Notes: generated from the letters alone by a model not told the origin. Counted from the first letter of the stretch, positions 50,813 through 63,267 are shown. The stretch: DNA of 64,000 bases from Cavia porcellus (GCF_034190915.1 NW_026947544.1:744001-808000); one strand, 5' to 3'. Numbers and translations are program-made.

Positions 50813-51648
50813 TGTTATGGGTTAAAATCTGGTGGTCAGCTTAACACCAGCTGAATTAACTCAGCATGGTGCTGAGCGTAGATGGCCCACCTGAGGAAAG
50901 TTGCCAGCATAGATAGAAACGTGAAGAAGAAGAACTAGGCATTGTGGATTTCTCTAACTATGATTGTTCGATCTGTTGGTTCACCTGGAGGAGCTTGTCC
51001 TGACTAGCTTCTCCAGTGTGAGTTCAACTACTGTCATGGGAGAAGCTCAGGACCTTGTTGGTGTGGCTGTGGTTTACTTTGGGGCAGCTCTGGCCCTTAC
51101 ATTGAGCATGGATTCCTGGCCCCAGAGGAGAAGATGTGTGCTTTTTAATCTGCAGGAGAGGCTTGTCACACTGGCTTTCTGGCATGTACTCATCTGTTTT
51201 TATCATCAGAGGAACTTGGGACCTCCATGTCACTGAGGATAGCTGTGGTGCTTTTCAAGGCAGCCCTGATTCTTACTTTGAGTGTGACTTCTTGGCTCCA
51301 GTATAGAACCATTAACCTACCAGCACAGCTCCTTCACCCTGCTGGCATAGACTATCTAGCTTCTAGCACTGACCTTTACAACTTCCCAGCATGGATCCAT
51401 AAAACAGACTTGCATGAGTCCTTCTCATGGGCTCTAGACCTCTAGTTGGACTTGTGGGAGGCATTGTCATGGGCTCTAGGTTTTCATCTGGACTCATGCA
51501 GGATATTACTGTGGGATTCAGTTCTTTGGCTGAATATTCTGTGTCTTTACTGTTGTGGATAGATTTTATGCACTTTCTTGTGTCTACCTCTGACCACCAT
51601 AAAATAATATTATAAATTCTGTGTCCTGATACTAATTGTTCTCTCACA
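50813..51648 (+). mobile_element. Unclassified TG...CA element within L1-F
   Basis: An 836-bp block that separates two consecutive pieces of one L1 3' UTR. It starts TGTTATGGG and ends CTCTCACA like an LTR and has internal repetition: two related ~90-bp segments about 165 bp apart (51047 and 51212; gtggctgtggtttactttgg versus a related block) and two catgggctctag blocks 45 bp apart (51427, 51472). No target duplication is evident, so the boundaries are tentative. Confidence 0.4.
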
Positions 51649-51790
51649 ACCTCCTGACTACAACAGAAAGCATTACAGGCCTTCAAAACCAGACAATAGT
51701 TAAATCAACAATGGCTCCCATAATGTCTCTTGTTCACTTCAAAAGTAAGATTTAGCTTAATTCTTTAAATAGCTACTGAGTGTCTAAACT
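51649..51790 (-). mobile_element. L1-F 3' UTR, proximal piece
   Basis: The reverse complement reads aacaagagacattatgggag then gttttgaaggcctgtaatgc, a standard L1 3' UTR module. In the L1 sense direction it precedes the piece at 50590-50812. Confidence 0.72.
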
Positions 51791-51944
51791 GAGTGTATTT
51801 TCAAAAAAAGCCAAAATGTCAGGTACCATGAGTTAAGCTTTACCCAACACCTTGTCTCTGAAATTGAAAATATAATGAAATGGAAGTGCCAGCCACTATG
51901 TAATTGTTATTTTATTATTCATTAAAGTGTAGTTATGGATTGAT

Positions 51945-52018
51945 TTTGTAGTGCAGGGCTTCAAACTCAAGGCCTTTATACCAGGTAAATTCGCTACCAC
52001 ATAGCTACAACACCAGAT
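51945..52018 (-). mobile_element. ID-like SINE relic
   Basis: tgcagggcttcaaactcaag...ctaccacatagctacaac is the diverged reverse complement of a tRNA-type SINE body (the gttcgaaccc and tagctcagtgg regions). Confidence 0.6.
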
Positions 52019-52451
52019 CATATACTACTTGCTTATTTAATCAGTTATGCAGGGTCCACTATTTTGTGGCAATATCAAAGGTATTTTTTGTTGAAAGAAT
52101 AAATCAGAACACAAACTTTTTGCTGTGTGCAAAGCCAAAGAAGAATAAGGTTTCAGGATGGAATATTATTATTGGGAATGACCAGGAATAAAAACGCAAT
52201 GTTCAAACAGCAGCAAAATGCCACCCTAGAAGCTGAAATCCTGTCAGACATCAGAGTTCTGTCTTGAATCCCGAGTCGAACACTGTGTCATTGTCAGGAG
52301 AAACTCAAAAGTCACCAGTGCAAGAGAAAGATGTGTCATACAGAGAAGATGGCAGAATGTGGTCAGAGCATATAAGCAGCTGAAAGTTTGTCACAGGGCA
52401 TCTGTCTTTTGGTACAGCACTCCATGCCAGGGATGACAGGGAAACTGGTTC
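52019..52451. other. No feature seen; DNA that hosted L1-2
   Basis: Unique-looking DNA, continuous with 55456 onward once L1-2 is disregarded. No coding sequence is recognised. Confidence 0.45.
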
Positions 52452-52468
52452 CCGACCTCTCTACTCTC
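52452..52468. repeat. Left target-site duplication of L1-2
   Basis: The 17 bases ccgacctctctactctc are repeated exactly at 55439-55455. Five extra bases (tctac, 52469-52473) separate it from L1 homology. Confidence 0.93.
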
Positions 52469-52473
52469 TCTAC

Positions 52474-53616
52474 ACCAAAGCGGTGTAAGGGTACACGCAA
52501 TACAGAACTACAAAACAAAACAAAACAAAAAAACATAACAGTAAGAAATCACCTGCTAGTAGTTTACACACTATCTTCTTGAAAATAGTTCCTCAAATCA
52601 CAGTATCAAAGAACACAAGGTGGACATTCAAACAGGGAGACTGCAAACAGCTGTGTTCAATGTTCCAAAAACATTGATAAAGTCAGCTATTTAACACCCC
52701 CAAACACACTTGCTGTTATATCCGTTAGAGCTCCTTTTCTTTTTTTTTTTTTCCCTCTCTTTTTTACAACAAAATTTACACATCTTGGATTTTATTACTC
52801 CTTAGTGCTTATTACTTTCTTTGGGGGGGGGAGAATACAGTCAAATATGGCAAAACAAAGCTGTCAGTCAATACCAAGGATAGACATAGCACATGGTGTA
52901 GAACAGAGTACAAGTTTATCAACAATGGTTATCAACGTTGTCCCTTGTTTCCTTAAAAAGAATTGTCTATCTTATTAGATATTATAAAGGTGAACAAAAC
53001 AGTAGAGAACAAGACCAATAAAACTTAGGCATTGTAAACATTACAGGACTTCCAAAGAAGACAATAGTCAAACCAGAATGGGTATCTTAGTGAATCTTAT
53101 TGTCTTCAAAGTAGTTGCCTATTTCTTCAAACTTGATACTATCATATAGAATGGAACAGAGTCTAATCAGTCAAAACAAGATCGTGGGAGTACTACAGGA
53201 CTTCAAAACAAGTTAATAGGAAATCGAAAAGAGTTACTATTTATATATCCTAATTTTTTTGAATTTTTTCTTTAATTAAGACAAACATAAGAAATGACTA
53301 AATAATTTTTTTGAAACAATAAGGGGGAGATTGAGATAAAACAGGACATAACAATATAACAATAGAGGTCACAGCATGACTGTTTCAACAACCTAGTACT
53401 TCACCACCTTATAACCTGACTTAATAGTAGTTACCATAGTGTCTTTTTCCTTGAAATATTTGGATAAAACTTCATATACTCTAGCTTCAAATATTTTCAT
53501 ATCAAGAAGCCCAGAATAAAGCCTTTCTAATTAATGAGTGAAAACTTTATAAGGCTTCAAGGCCACCTAATGGGGAATCATGATTACCACATATTTTTAT
53601 ATATTTGAATCATTAT
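52474..53616 (-). other. L1-2 3' UTR, incomplete
   Basis: Nearly identical to the 3' UTR of L1-1 but with only about three TTTTG units (52510-52534) and without the last ~50 bases. Confidence 0.88.
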
Positions 53617-55437
53617 TTACATTAGGGAAAGTATTCGGTATTCACACATGCGAGATTGATTTATTTCACTAATGAGTATGGTCTCAAGCTGCACCCATTT
53701 ATTGATAAATATCTCAATGTGATCCTTCTTTATAGCTGAATAATACTCCATTGTATAGAAATACCACAACTTTTTTATCCATTCCTCAGTTGATGGGCAC
53801 TTGGGTTGTTTCCAAGATCTGGCGATTACAAATTGTGCTGCTATAAACATAGGTGCACATATATCACTGTGGTATGATGCTTTCAGTTCTTCTGGGAATA
53901 TGCCTAGAAGTGGAATAGCTGGAATAAATGGGATTTCCAGTCCCAACTTTTTGAGAAATCTCCAGACAGATCTCCACAAAGGCTGTACCAGTCTACACTC
54001 CCACCAGCAGTGCAGGAGAGTTCCTTTTTCCCCACAACCTCTCCAGCATTTGTTGTCGGTTTTCTTGATCCTGGCCATTCTTTCAGGAGTGAGATGGTAT
54101 CTCAGTGTGGTTTTGATTTGCATTTCTCTAATGACCAATGATGATGAGCATTTTTTCATGTATTTATTTGCCATTTGCATTTCTTCATCTGAGAATTGCA
54201 TATTCATCTCAGATGCCCATTTTTGGATTGGATCTTTGAATTTCGGAGGTCTGAGTTTCTTTAATTCTTTATATGTTTTAGACAAGAGGCCCTTGTCTGA
54301 GAGAGAGTTCACTAAAATCTTTTCCCAGTTTGTGGGTTTTCTTTTCACTATGCTGGAGATTTCTTTTGACATGCAGAAACTTTTTAATAAGAAGTTGTCC
54401 CAGTTATTGATTCTGGGAAGTATTTCCCGTGCGGTTTGAGTCCTGTTCATGAATTCTTTACCTACTCCTATGTCTCCAAGGTTTCTACCTATTTTGTCTT
54501 CCAATAGATTTAGTGTTTCTGTTTTAATATTCAGATCTTTGACCCATTTACATTTTAATTTAGTACATGGTGATAGACATGGGTCTAGCTTTAGTTTTCG
54601 GCAAATGGAGAGCCAATTTTTCCAGCACCATTTATTAAAGAGACTATCGTTCTTCCAGTGAACCTGCTTGGCTCCTTTATCAAAAATAAGATGGTTGAGT
54701 GTGTTCGTAGTTGTGGTTGTATCTTCTAATCTATTCCACTGATCTTCAGCTCTGTTTTGATTCCAATACCATGTTGATTTTACTACTGTTGCTTTGTAGT
54801 ATAACTTCAAGTCAGGGATTGTGATGCCTCCTGCTTTGTCTTTTCTGCTTAGAATTGCCTTTGCGATTCTAGATCTCTTCTGGTTCCAGATGAAATTTAG
54901 GAGTGATTTCTCTAGATCTATAAGGTATGTTGATGGTATTTCTATTGGGATTGCATTGAATCTGTATAACAGTTTTGGGAGAATGGCCATTTTCACAATG
55001 TTTGTTCTTCCTATCCATGAGCAAGGGATGTCTTTCCATTTTCTGAGATCATCTTCAATTTCCTTTTTCAGTGTATTATAATTTTCACTGTATAAGTCTT
55101 TCACTTCTTTCATAAGAGTAATTCCTAAATATTTCATTTTTTTGCTTGCTAATGTGAATAGTCCAGTTTCTCTTATTTCCCTCTCTGTAATTTTGTTGTT
55201 CGTGTATAGGAATGCTATTGATTTCTGAGTATTGATTTTGTATCCAGCCACATTACTGAATTTATTTATTGTATCTAAGAGAATTTCAATGGAGTTTAGG
55301 GGGTCTTCTATGTAGAGTATCATGTCATCTGCAAACAATGATAATTTAACTTCTTCTTTTCCTATCTTTACCCATTTTATTTCTCTTTCTTGCCTAATTG
55401 CTCTGGCTAGTACTTCCAGTACTATATTAAATAGGAG
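53617..55437 (-). pseudogene. L1-2 partial ORF2, C-terminal 606 codons open
   Basis: An uninterrupted reading frame for the last 606 residues of ORF2p, from mid-RT ([12 protein letters not shown]) through the thumb region to the Cys-rich C-terminus (CWRGCG...HCWWEC) and a stop at 53617. The endonuclease and first half of the RT are missing because of 5' truncation, so no active enzyme is expected. Unlike L1-1, this copy has neither the 7-nt deletion nor the CGA-to-TGA change. One residue before FADD differs from the others (W in place of G, EIKWVKIG). No promoter is attached. Confidence 0.92.
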
Positions 55438-55438
55438 T

Positions 55439-55455
55439 CCGACCTCTCTACTCTC
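55439..55455. repeat. Right target-site duplication of L1-2
   Basis: Exact second copy of ccgacctctctactctc. Cleavage at ctctc/aaagg fits the YYYY/RR pattern tolerated by L1 endonuclease. Confidence 0.93.
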
Positions 55456-56123
55456 AAAGGAGATAGAAATGTGAGTGTCCGCATCATGTGCCTAGGATCC
55501 AAAGCCAAAGACTGGATGAGGTCTCAGAGAGGGCGGCAGGATTCTGCAAAGGAAGACCTCTGAGATTTCCAGGATTTTATAGGTGTCAGTAAAATCATGG
55601 TAACTTAGCCATGCTTGTACACATGGGTGCTTCAGGTATGGATGTCTGGACTGAAATGAATTTGGGGCAAGTTTTACATATGTGGTAGTAGAAACTGGAG
55701 AAGTGAAAGCTCAGGCACTTGGTGGTTTTCTGCTACTTCCATTGACACATACCCCAGCTACAAGGCCTTTCTACCTTTAAACCCCCTGGGGAGGTGCAGG
55801 AAAGACTCCCCGGAAATGTGACCTTTACCCACTGCTGGAAGACCATCTGCAAATACTGTAGACCCAACTCTGTCCTGCCTGTGACCTCATGACTAATTGG
55901 GGGAAGACTCCTACTGGAGAGGTACAGTTACAAAGAATGAGGGAGAAGGCAGAGAAAGAAAAAACAGAGGAAGGGAGAGAGATGGGAGAGGATGAAGAGG
56001 GGAAGGGAGGAAGAAAAGGAGAGGAAGGATAAGAGAAGAATGAGAAAATAGAAAACAACAGGAAGGAAGGAAGATTCTTGCATTGATTTAAGTAAGAAAA
56101 TCACTTATAAGAATCCAAAGAAA
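55456..56123. other. No gene seen; GA-rich tract at 55930-56075
   Basis: Unique-looking DNA followed by a purine-rich stretch (gaggggaagggaggaagaaa-like) that explains the Ser/Phe/Pro-rich antisense frame. Confidence 0.55.
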
Positions 56124-56278
56124 GCCAGGCGTGGTGGTGCATACCTAGAATCCTAGGACTCAGAAGTCAAAATAGGAGGATCATTGCAAGTTGGAGACCA
56201 GCCTGGGCTACAAAGTGAGCTCAAGGCCAGCCTGAACTGCACTGTAAGACACTGCCTCAAAAAGGATACAAACAAAAA
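56124..56278 (+). mobile_element. B1 SINE
   Basis: Starts gccaggcgtggtggtgcata, the 7SL-derived B1 head, and carries the duplicated internal block (gagaccagcctgggctac followed by aaggccagcctgaactgc), then an A-rich tail. Likely target duplication agaatccaaa/agaattcaaa. Confidence 0.9.
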
Positions 56279-56563
56279 AAGAATTCAAATAAAACTTAGA
56301 ATATTTAAATCCAAACCACAACAAATTATCCTGAAAGTTTTTTTAACTAATCAATGTACAAGTGTTTTATGTCTTAGTTTTTACTTATAGATAAATTATA
56401 AACTTTTTTCATTTAGACTAATAACACTGAACACTGTGTAAAGAAAATAATCCTAATCCTGCATCTCTGATGAGGTACTCAAATGTCTACCATAAGAAAA
56501 TGGGCCTTGAACTTGATCATTATTACAAACACATCAAAACAATCAAAAAATATTTTAAAAAAT

Positions 56564-56674
56564 GGTCTGGGGATTTAGCTCAGCAGCATAAGCGCTTGTG
56601 TGGCAATCCCAAGGTTGTGAATTTGATCCTCAGTACCAAAAAACAACAAAACAAAACAAAACAAAAAATCAAAA
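56564..56674 (+). mobile_element. ID SINE with (AAAAC)n tail
   Basis: ggtctggggatttagctcag head, a tRNA-type body with a tgatcctcagtacc B-box-side end, and a tail of CAAAA repeats. Confidence 0.88.
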
Positions 56675-57191
56675 AAGAAGACATGCTTATTCTATTCTAG
56701 AACCATCATGCTGAGATTGGGAATGTTTTAATGTAGAGTTTTTCTTACAGAAGTGGGGAGGGAAGTCTTTCAGGGCCTCATGTATGCCGAATACATATTC
56801 TGCCACTGACCAACATCCAGGGCAGCCCTTACTTTTCTTCTTTTGAGCTGGAGGTGTCTGTCAAGATCCCCTCAAGATCCTCCAGCCTCAACATTCTGAA
56901 CACAATAGCTGAAACAATGGGCACTTCTGGCCCCTGGAAGATTCTTTTCACGACACATAAGCCATCGAAGGAAGCCGTGGAGCTTCACTCTCGGTGATAT
57001 TCTCATTTAAGTGGCAGAGGGTATCTTCATGTTTTCAGGCAGTTTAAATGCAGGTCAGAAAAATCAGCTAGAGGTTATTCTGATTTCTGTTTTGCATCAC
57101 TTAAACTAATGTTACTCTGTTCTGAGTATTATTAGGAATTTTAAAATACAAAGCTCCATACCATAAATATGTACAAAGAAAATATGGAGAG
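56675..57191. other. No feature seen; 5' flank of L1-3
   Basis: Unique-looking DNA up to the first partial monomer of L1-3. Contains no coding sequence I recognise. Confidence 0.45.
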
Positions 57192-58045
57192 ACAGGTCTG
57201 CAGAGGAGGAGCTGGGCAGATCTGGGGTGCCCTCACTGGCCTCTCTGCGTGTCTGGAGGACTCTGGATTTCTGCACCCAGACTGCTGGAGTTCCCTCAGG
57301 CTTCCAGGTGCAGTGAAGGAGAGAGGTGGGTTTAAGGCTTCCACATCAGCCTCCCCATTCCCGGCTTCATTTGGAGACCTGCTGAGCTCCCAATAGGTGG
57401 GCTGGCCCACATTACCAGCCTAGCCCAGCCTATTTAGCTGCCGCGCCTGGCCACAGGTCTGCAGAGGAGGAGCTGGGCAGATCTGGGGTGCCTTCACTGG
57501 CCTCTCTGCGTGTCTGGAGGACTCTGGATTTCTGCGCCCAGACTGCTGGAGTTCCCTCAGGCTTCCAGGTGCAGTGAAGGAGAGAGGTGGGTTTAAGGCT
57601 TCCACATCAGCCTCCCCATTCCCGGCTTCATTTGGAGACCTGCTGAGCTCCCAATAGGTGGGCTGGCCCACACTACCAGCCTAGCCCAGCCTGTTTAGCT
57701 GCCGCGCCTGGCCACAGGTCTGCAGAGGAGGAGCTGGGCAGATCTGGGGTGCCCTCACTGGCCTCTCTGCGTGTCTGGAGGACTCTGGATTTCTGCGCCC
57801 AGACTGCTGGAGTTCCCTCAGGCTTCCAGGTGCAGTGAAGGAGAGAGGTGGGTTTAAGGCTTCCACATCAGCCTCCCCATTCCCGGCTTCATTTGGAGAC
57901 CTGCTGAGCTCCCAATAGGTGGGCTGGCCCACACTACCAGCCTAGCCCAGCCTGTTTAGCTGCCGCACCTGGCCACAGGTCTGCAGAGGAGGAGCTGGGC
58001 AGATCTGGGGTGCCCTCACTGGCCTCTCTGCGTGTCTGGAGGACT
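57192..58045 (+). promoter_or_regulatory. L1-3 5' UTR monomers (261-bp units)
   Basis: A partial first unit, two full 261-bp units and a partial last unit; landmarks at 57444, 57705 and 57966. One full unit fewer than the four or so of L1-1, with the first starting nine bases later in the monomer. The promoter role is inferred from mouse L1. Confidence 0.92.
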
Positions 58046-58358
58046 GTGGATATCTCTGCAACCAGGGAGGGTCCACAGGTTCCTGAAGCACTGCGGCCTG
58101 TGGTGAGTACCCTAACCCGGCTGCGATTGAAGAACTGTGGAGCTTCCAAGGGGCAGGTGGGCACACAGTGTCCCTGAGGCCCAGCTTGTCTGGAACTGCG
58201 GAGTTCTGAGCAGGCAGAGGAGGGCCACTGGTTCTGTAGGCCTAATGGCTTGGAGTAGCGCGGCACCAGAGTCCCAGTAGCTCCAAACATACAAGGGGAT
58301 TTTCAACAGATCCTGAGGAAGCTTTCAAGTAACACTTGAAACACAGAAATATAGGCAA
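58046..58358 (+). promoter_or_regulatory. L1-3 non-monomeric 5' UTR
   Basis: A leader equivalent to 2609-2921 of L1-1 with a few substitutions; the antisense 118-codon frame (57934-58290) is kept. Confidence 0.8.
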
Positions 58359-59411
58359 ATGACAAAACGAAAGACCAAATTACAACCTCAAACCTCCAGC
58401 CCATCTCAAGAAACCCTAGGAGTGATGTATATAGAAGAAAATATATCCCATCCACCTCATATATCGGACACAATAGCCACTGAAATTGACAAGCAACTCC
58501 AGGAAGCTTTAAAGAAATTCAAACTCGAAATAATCTCCCAGATAAAAGAAGAAATGATAAAAGAAATGAAAGAGATTCTAAATATATCTAAAGAAAACAC
58601 AGATAAAAAATTGGAGGAACTAAACAAAAAGATAGAATCCCTAGACGAGCAATATAAGAAACAAACAGAATACATAATGCAGATGCACAGAGATATACAG
58701 GAAATAAAAAACTCCACTGAAAGTTGTAAAAACCGCCTTAATGAAAGTGAAGATAGAATTTCAGACCTTGAAGACAGGATTGCAGCTAGTGAACAGGAAA
58801 GGAAAGATCTTTTGAAAATAACAAGGAACCAGGAAACAACAATTCAACAACTGCAAGACGATGCAAAGAAGAATAACATAAGAATGATAGGGATTAATGA
58901 AAGAGAGGGAGACAACATGAAGGATGTCAGGAGGATATTTAGAGAAGTAATAGCTGAAAATTTCCCAAGCATGAGATCAGAAACTGACATCAGGATCAGT
59001 GAAGCATATAGAACTCCAAACAGTCATAACCAAAATAAAACTACACCCAGACATATAATAGTCACCATCCCAGAAATCCAACACAAGAATAGATTATTAA
59101 AAGCTGTCAGAGAGAAAAGACAAATCACTTATAAAGGAAAACCTATCAGAATCACAGCAGACTTCTCAGCACAAACGATAAAGTCAAGAAGAGCATGGAG
59201 TGAAGTATTCCAGATCCTAAAGCAAAATGATTTCCAACCAAGACTGATATATCCTGCAAAACTATCATTCAAAATAGATGGTGCAATACGATACTTCCAT
59301 GACAAAGAACAGCTGAAGAACTTCATGAACACCAAACCAACCCTGCAAAAAATATTGAAAGACAGTTTAGATACACAAAGGAAAAAACCTTTAAGCAAAG
59401 CAAATAATTAA
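58359..59411 (+). CDS. L1-3 ORF1p, RNA-binding chaperone (intact)
   Basis: Intact 350-aa ORF1p with the same coiled coil (about 40-170), RRM (172-255) and C-terminal domain (254-335) as L1-1. It forms the trimeric RNA-binding part of the L1 ribonucleoprotein. Its acidic residue at 97 (E, where L1-1 has K) lies in the coiled coil. The stop is followed after 19 nt by the ORF2 ATG, a very short inter-ORF spacer; ORF2 is presumably translated by reinitiation as in other mammalian L1s. Confidence 0.95.
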   Translation: MTKRKTKLQPQTSSPSQETLGVMYIEENISHPPHISDTIATEIDKQLQEALKKFKLEIISQIKEEMIKEMKEILNISKENTDKKLEELNKKIESLDEQYKKQTEYIMQMHRDIQEIKNSTESCKNRLNESEDRISDLEDRIAASEQERKDLLKITRNQETTIQQLQDDAKKNNIRMIGINEREGDNMKDVRRIFREVIAENFPSMRSETDIRISEAYRTPNSHNQNKTTPRHIIVTIPEIQHKNRLLKAVREKRQITYKGKPIRITADFSAQTIKSRRAWSEVFQILKQNDFQPRLIYPAKLSFKIDGAIRYFHDKEQLKNFMNTKPTLQKILKDSLDTQRKKPLSKANN

Positions 59412-59430
59412 ACAGAACCAAAAGATAAAG

Positions 59431-62400
59431 ATGCAACAGCAGAGAGATAACATTCCTACAATTAACCAGCATTTAACAGTAATAACCATTAATGTAAATG
59501 GTCTCAATGCACCAATCAAAAGAAACAGACTAGCAGAATGGATCAAGAAACAAAATCCAACCATATGCTGTTTACAGGAAACCCATCTAACCCAGAAAGA
59601 TACTCACAGACTGAAAGTCAAAGTATGGAAAACAATTCTTCATGCAGCAGGAATCCAAAAAAAGGCAGGAGTAGCCATTCTGTTTGCAGACAATGTGAAC
59701 TTTGAACCAACAATGACCATAAAGGACAAAGAAGGTCACTACATACTCGTAAGGGGAAAACTCCAAGAGGAAGAGATAACTATCTTAAATATATACGCAC
59801 CAAACTCCAGAGCACCCAGTTATATAAAACAATTATTAACAGAAATGAAAACTCAAATTATCAGTAACACAATTGTAACAGGAGACCTTAATACACCACT
59901 GACACCAAGGGACAGATCAACCAGACAGAAAATGAGCAAAGAAATAACAGAACTGAATCACACCTGTGAAGAAATGGGTTTGATAGACATATACAGAATG
60001 TTCCACCCAACAACATCAGAATGCACATTCTTCTCAGCAGTACATGGATCATTTTCTAAAATAGACCATATATTAGCTCACAGAACATATTTAAGCAAAT
60101 GCAAAAGAGTTGAAATCATCCCTTGCATATTATCAGATCATAGCGCTCTGAAATTAGAAATTAATGACAAAGGATACTGCAAAAATTCCGCAAAGACATG
60201 GAAACTAAATAACACACTCTTGAGTAATCAGTGGGTCACAGAAGAAATTAAAGAAGAAATTAAACAATACCTAAAAGAAAATGAAAATGCAGATACAACT
60301 TACCGGAATCTGTGGGATGCAATGAAAGCCGTTCTGAGAGGAAAATTTATTGCACTGAGTTCCCACATCAGGAAAACAGAACGAATACAAGTAAATAACT
60401 TGATGCTACACCTCAAACAGCTAGAAAAAGAAGAGCAAGTCAAGCCCAAAGCCAAAAGAAGAGAGGAAATTATAAGAATCAGAGCAGAAATCAATGCAAT
60501 AGAGACTAAGAAAACAATCCAAAGAATCAACGAATCAAAGAGTTGGTTCTTTGAAAGAATAAATAAAATCGATAAGCCCCTAGCCAACCTTATTTAAAAA
60601 AGGAAAGAAAAAGCTCAAATTCATGCAATAAGAAATGAAAAAGGAGAAATCACTACAGACCCAATAGAAATACAGAGGATCATCAACACCTATTTCGAAA
60701 ACCTCTACTCTCAAAAGTTTGATAACACAGAAGAAATAGACAGATTCTTAGAAGCATATGAAGTACCAAAGCTAGATCAAGAGGATATAAAACTGTTGAA
60801 TAACCCAATCTCTGCTAATGAAATTGAGAATGTAATTGGGTCCTTGCCCACCAAGAAGAGCCCAGGCCCAGATGGATTCACTGCAGAATTCTACAAGAAA
60901 TATAAAGAAGACCTAATGCCGACACTCCTCAAACTATTCAATGAAATTGAAAGGGAAGCAATCCTTCCTAAGTCACTCCTGGAAGCAAATATTACTCTAG
61001 TACCAAAACCTGAGAAAGACCCAAGTATAAAAGAGAACTATAGACCGATCTCCCTAATGAACACAGATGCAAAAATCCTCAATAAAATATTGGCAAATAG
61101 GATGCAGCAAATCATCAAGAAGATTATACACCATGACCAGGTGCGATTCATCCCAGGAATGCAAGGATGGTTCAACATACGCAAATCAATAAATGTAATC
61201 CACCATATCAATAAAGCCAAAAATAAGAATCACATGATCATCTCTATAGATGCAGAAAAAGCCTTCGATGAGGTCCAACACTTATTCATGATAAGAACTT
61301 TACAGAAAATTGGAATAAATGGTCTTTACCTCAATATAATAAAGGCCATTTATGACAAACCAACAGCCAGCATCATACTAAATGGCCAAAAATTGAAAGC
61401 CTTTACTTTAAAATCGGGTACAAGACAAGGATGTCCTTTATCACCACTCCTATTTAATATAGTACTGGAAGTACTAGCCAGAGCAATTAGGCAAGAAAGA
61501 GAAATAAAAGGGGTAAAGATAGGAAAAGAAGAAGTTAAATTATCATTGTTTGCAGATGACATGATACTCTACATAGAAGACCCCCTAAACTCCATTGAAA
61601 TTCTCTTAGATACAATAAATAAATTCAGTAATGTGGCTGGATACAAAATCAATACTCAGAAATCAATAGCATTCCTATACACGAACAACAAAATTACAGA
61701 GAGGGAAATAAGAGAAACTGGACTATTCACATTAGCAAGCAAAAAAATGAAATATTTAGGAATTACTCTTACGAAAGAAGTGAAAGACTTATACAGTGAA
61801 AATTATAATACACTGAAAAAGGAAATTGAAGATGATCTCAGAAAATGGAAAGACATCCCTTGCTCATGGATAGGAAGAACAAACATTGTGAAAATGGCCA
61901 TTCTCCCAAAACTGTTATACAGATTCAATGCAATCCCAATAGAAATACCATCAACATACCTTATAGATCTAGAGAAATCACTCCTAAATTTCATCTGGAA
62001 CCAGAAGAGACCTAGAATCACAAAGGCAATTCTAAGCAGCAAAGACAAAGCAGGAGGCATCACAATCCCTGACTTGAAGTTATACTACAAAGCAACAGTA
62101 GTAAAATCAACATGGTATTGGAATCAAAACAGAGCTGAAGATCAGTGGAATAGATTAGAAGATACAACCACAACTACGAACACACTCAACCACCTTATTT
62201 TTGATAAAGGAGCCAAGCAGGTTCACTGGAAGAACAACAGTCTCTTTAATAAATGGTGCTGGAAAAACTGGCTCTCCATTTGCCGAAAACTAAAGCTAGA
62301 CCCATGTCTATCACCATGTACTAAATTAAAATGTAAATGGGTCAAAGATCTGAATATTAAAACAGAAACACTAAATCTATTGGAAGACAAAATAGGTAGA

Positions 62401-63267
62401 AACCTTGGAGACATAGGAGTAGGTAAAGAATTCATGAACAGGACTCAAACCGCATGGGAAATACTTCCCAGAATCAATAACTGCGACTACTTCTTATTAA
62501 AAAGTTTCTGCATGTCAAAAGAAATCTCCAGCATAGTGAAAAGAAGACCCACAAACTGGGAAAAGATTTTAGTGAACTCTCTCTCAGACAAGGGCCTCTT
62601 GTCTAAAACATACAAAGAATTAAAGAAACTCAGACCTCCGAAATTCAAAGATCCAATCCAAAAATGGGCATCTGAGATGAATATGCAATTCTCAGATGAA
62701 GAAATGCAAATGGCAAATAAATACATGAAAAAATGCTCATCATCATTGGTCATTAGAGAAATGCAAATTAAAACCCCACTGAGATACCATCTCACTCCTG
62801 AAAGAATGGCCAGGATCAAGAAAACCGACAACAAATGCTGGAGAGGCTGTGGGGAAAAAGGAACTCTCCTGCACTGCTGGTGGGAGTGTAGACTGGTACA
62901 GCCTTTGTGGAGATCTGTCTGGAGATTTCTCAAAAAGTTGGGACTGGAAATCCCATTTATTCCAGCTATTCCACTTCTAGGCATATTCCCAGAAGAACTG
63001 AAAGCATCATACCACAGTGATATATGTGCACCTATGTTTATAGCAGCACAATTTGTAATCGCCAGATCTTGGAAACAACCCAAGTGCCCATCAACTGAGG
63101 AATGGATAAAAAAGTTGTGGTATTTCTATACAATGGAGTATTATTCAGCTATAAAGAAGGATCACATTGAGATATTTATCAATAAATGGGCACAGCTTGA
63201 GACCATACTCATAAGTGAAATAAATCAATCTCGCATGTGTGAATACCGAATAGTTTCCCTAATGTAA
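59431..63267 (+). pseudogene. L1-3 ORF2p, one nonsense codon
   Basis: Full-length 1278-codon ORF2 frame with a single interruption: codon 389 is TAA (60595-60597) where L1-1 has AAA. The endonuclease domain is upstream and complete (N21, E50, D152, D236-H237), so a 388-aa endonuclease-only product could be made. Downstream, the frame is open through RT (SPGPDG near codon 477; FADD at 707-710, 61549-61560) to the Cys-rich C-terminus (first C at 1136) and the stop. Also odd: a usually glycine position before FIPGMQGW is R (VRFIPG versus VGFIPG in L1-1). With the stop it should not mobilise by itself. Confidence 0.95.

Larger units (their letters stand above)
52469..55438 (-). mobile_element. 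L1-2: young 5'-truncated LINE-1 lacking a poly(A) tail
   Basis: A minus-strand copy of the young subfamily. In its sense direction it begins inside the RT domain (codon ~673 of ORF2, 55438) and runs to within about 50 nt of the normal 3' end, stopping at the cgctttggt motif (52474). AATAAA and the poly(A) tail are absent, yet a perfect 17-bp TSD flanks the insert. Confidence 0.95.
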
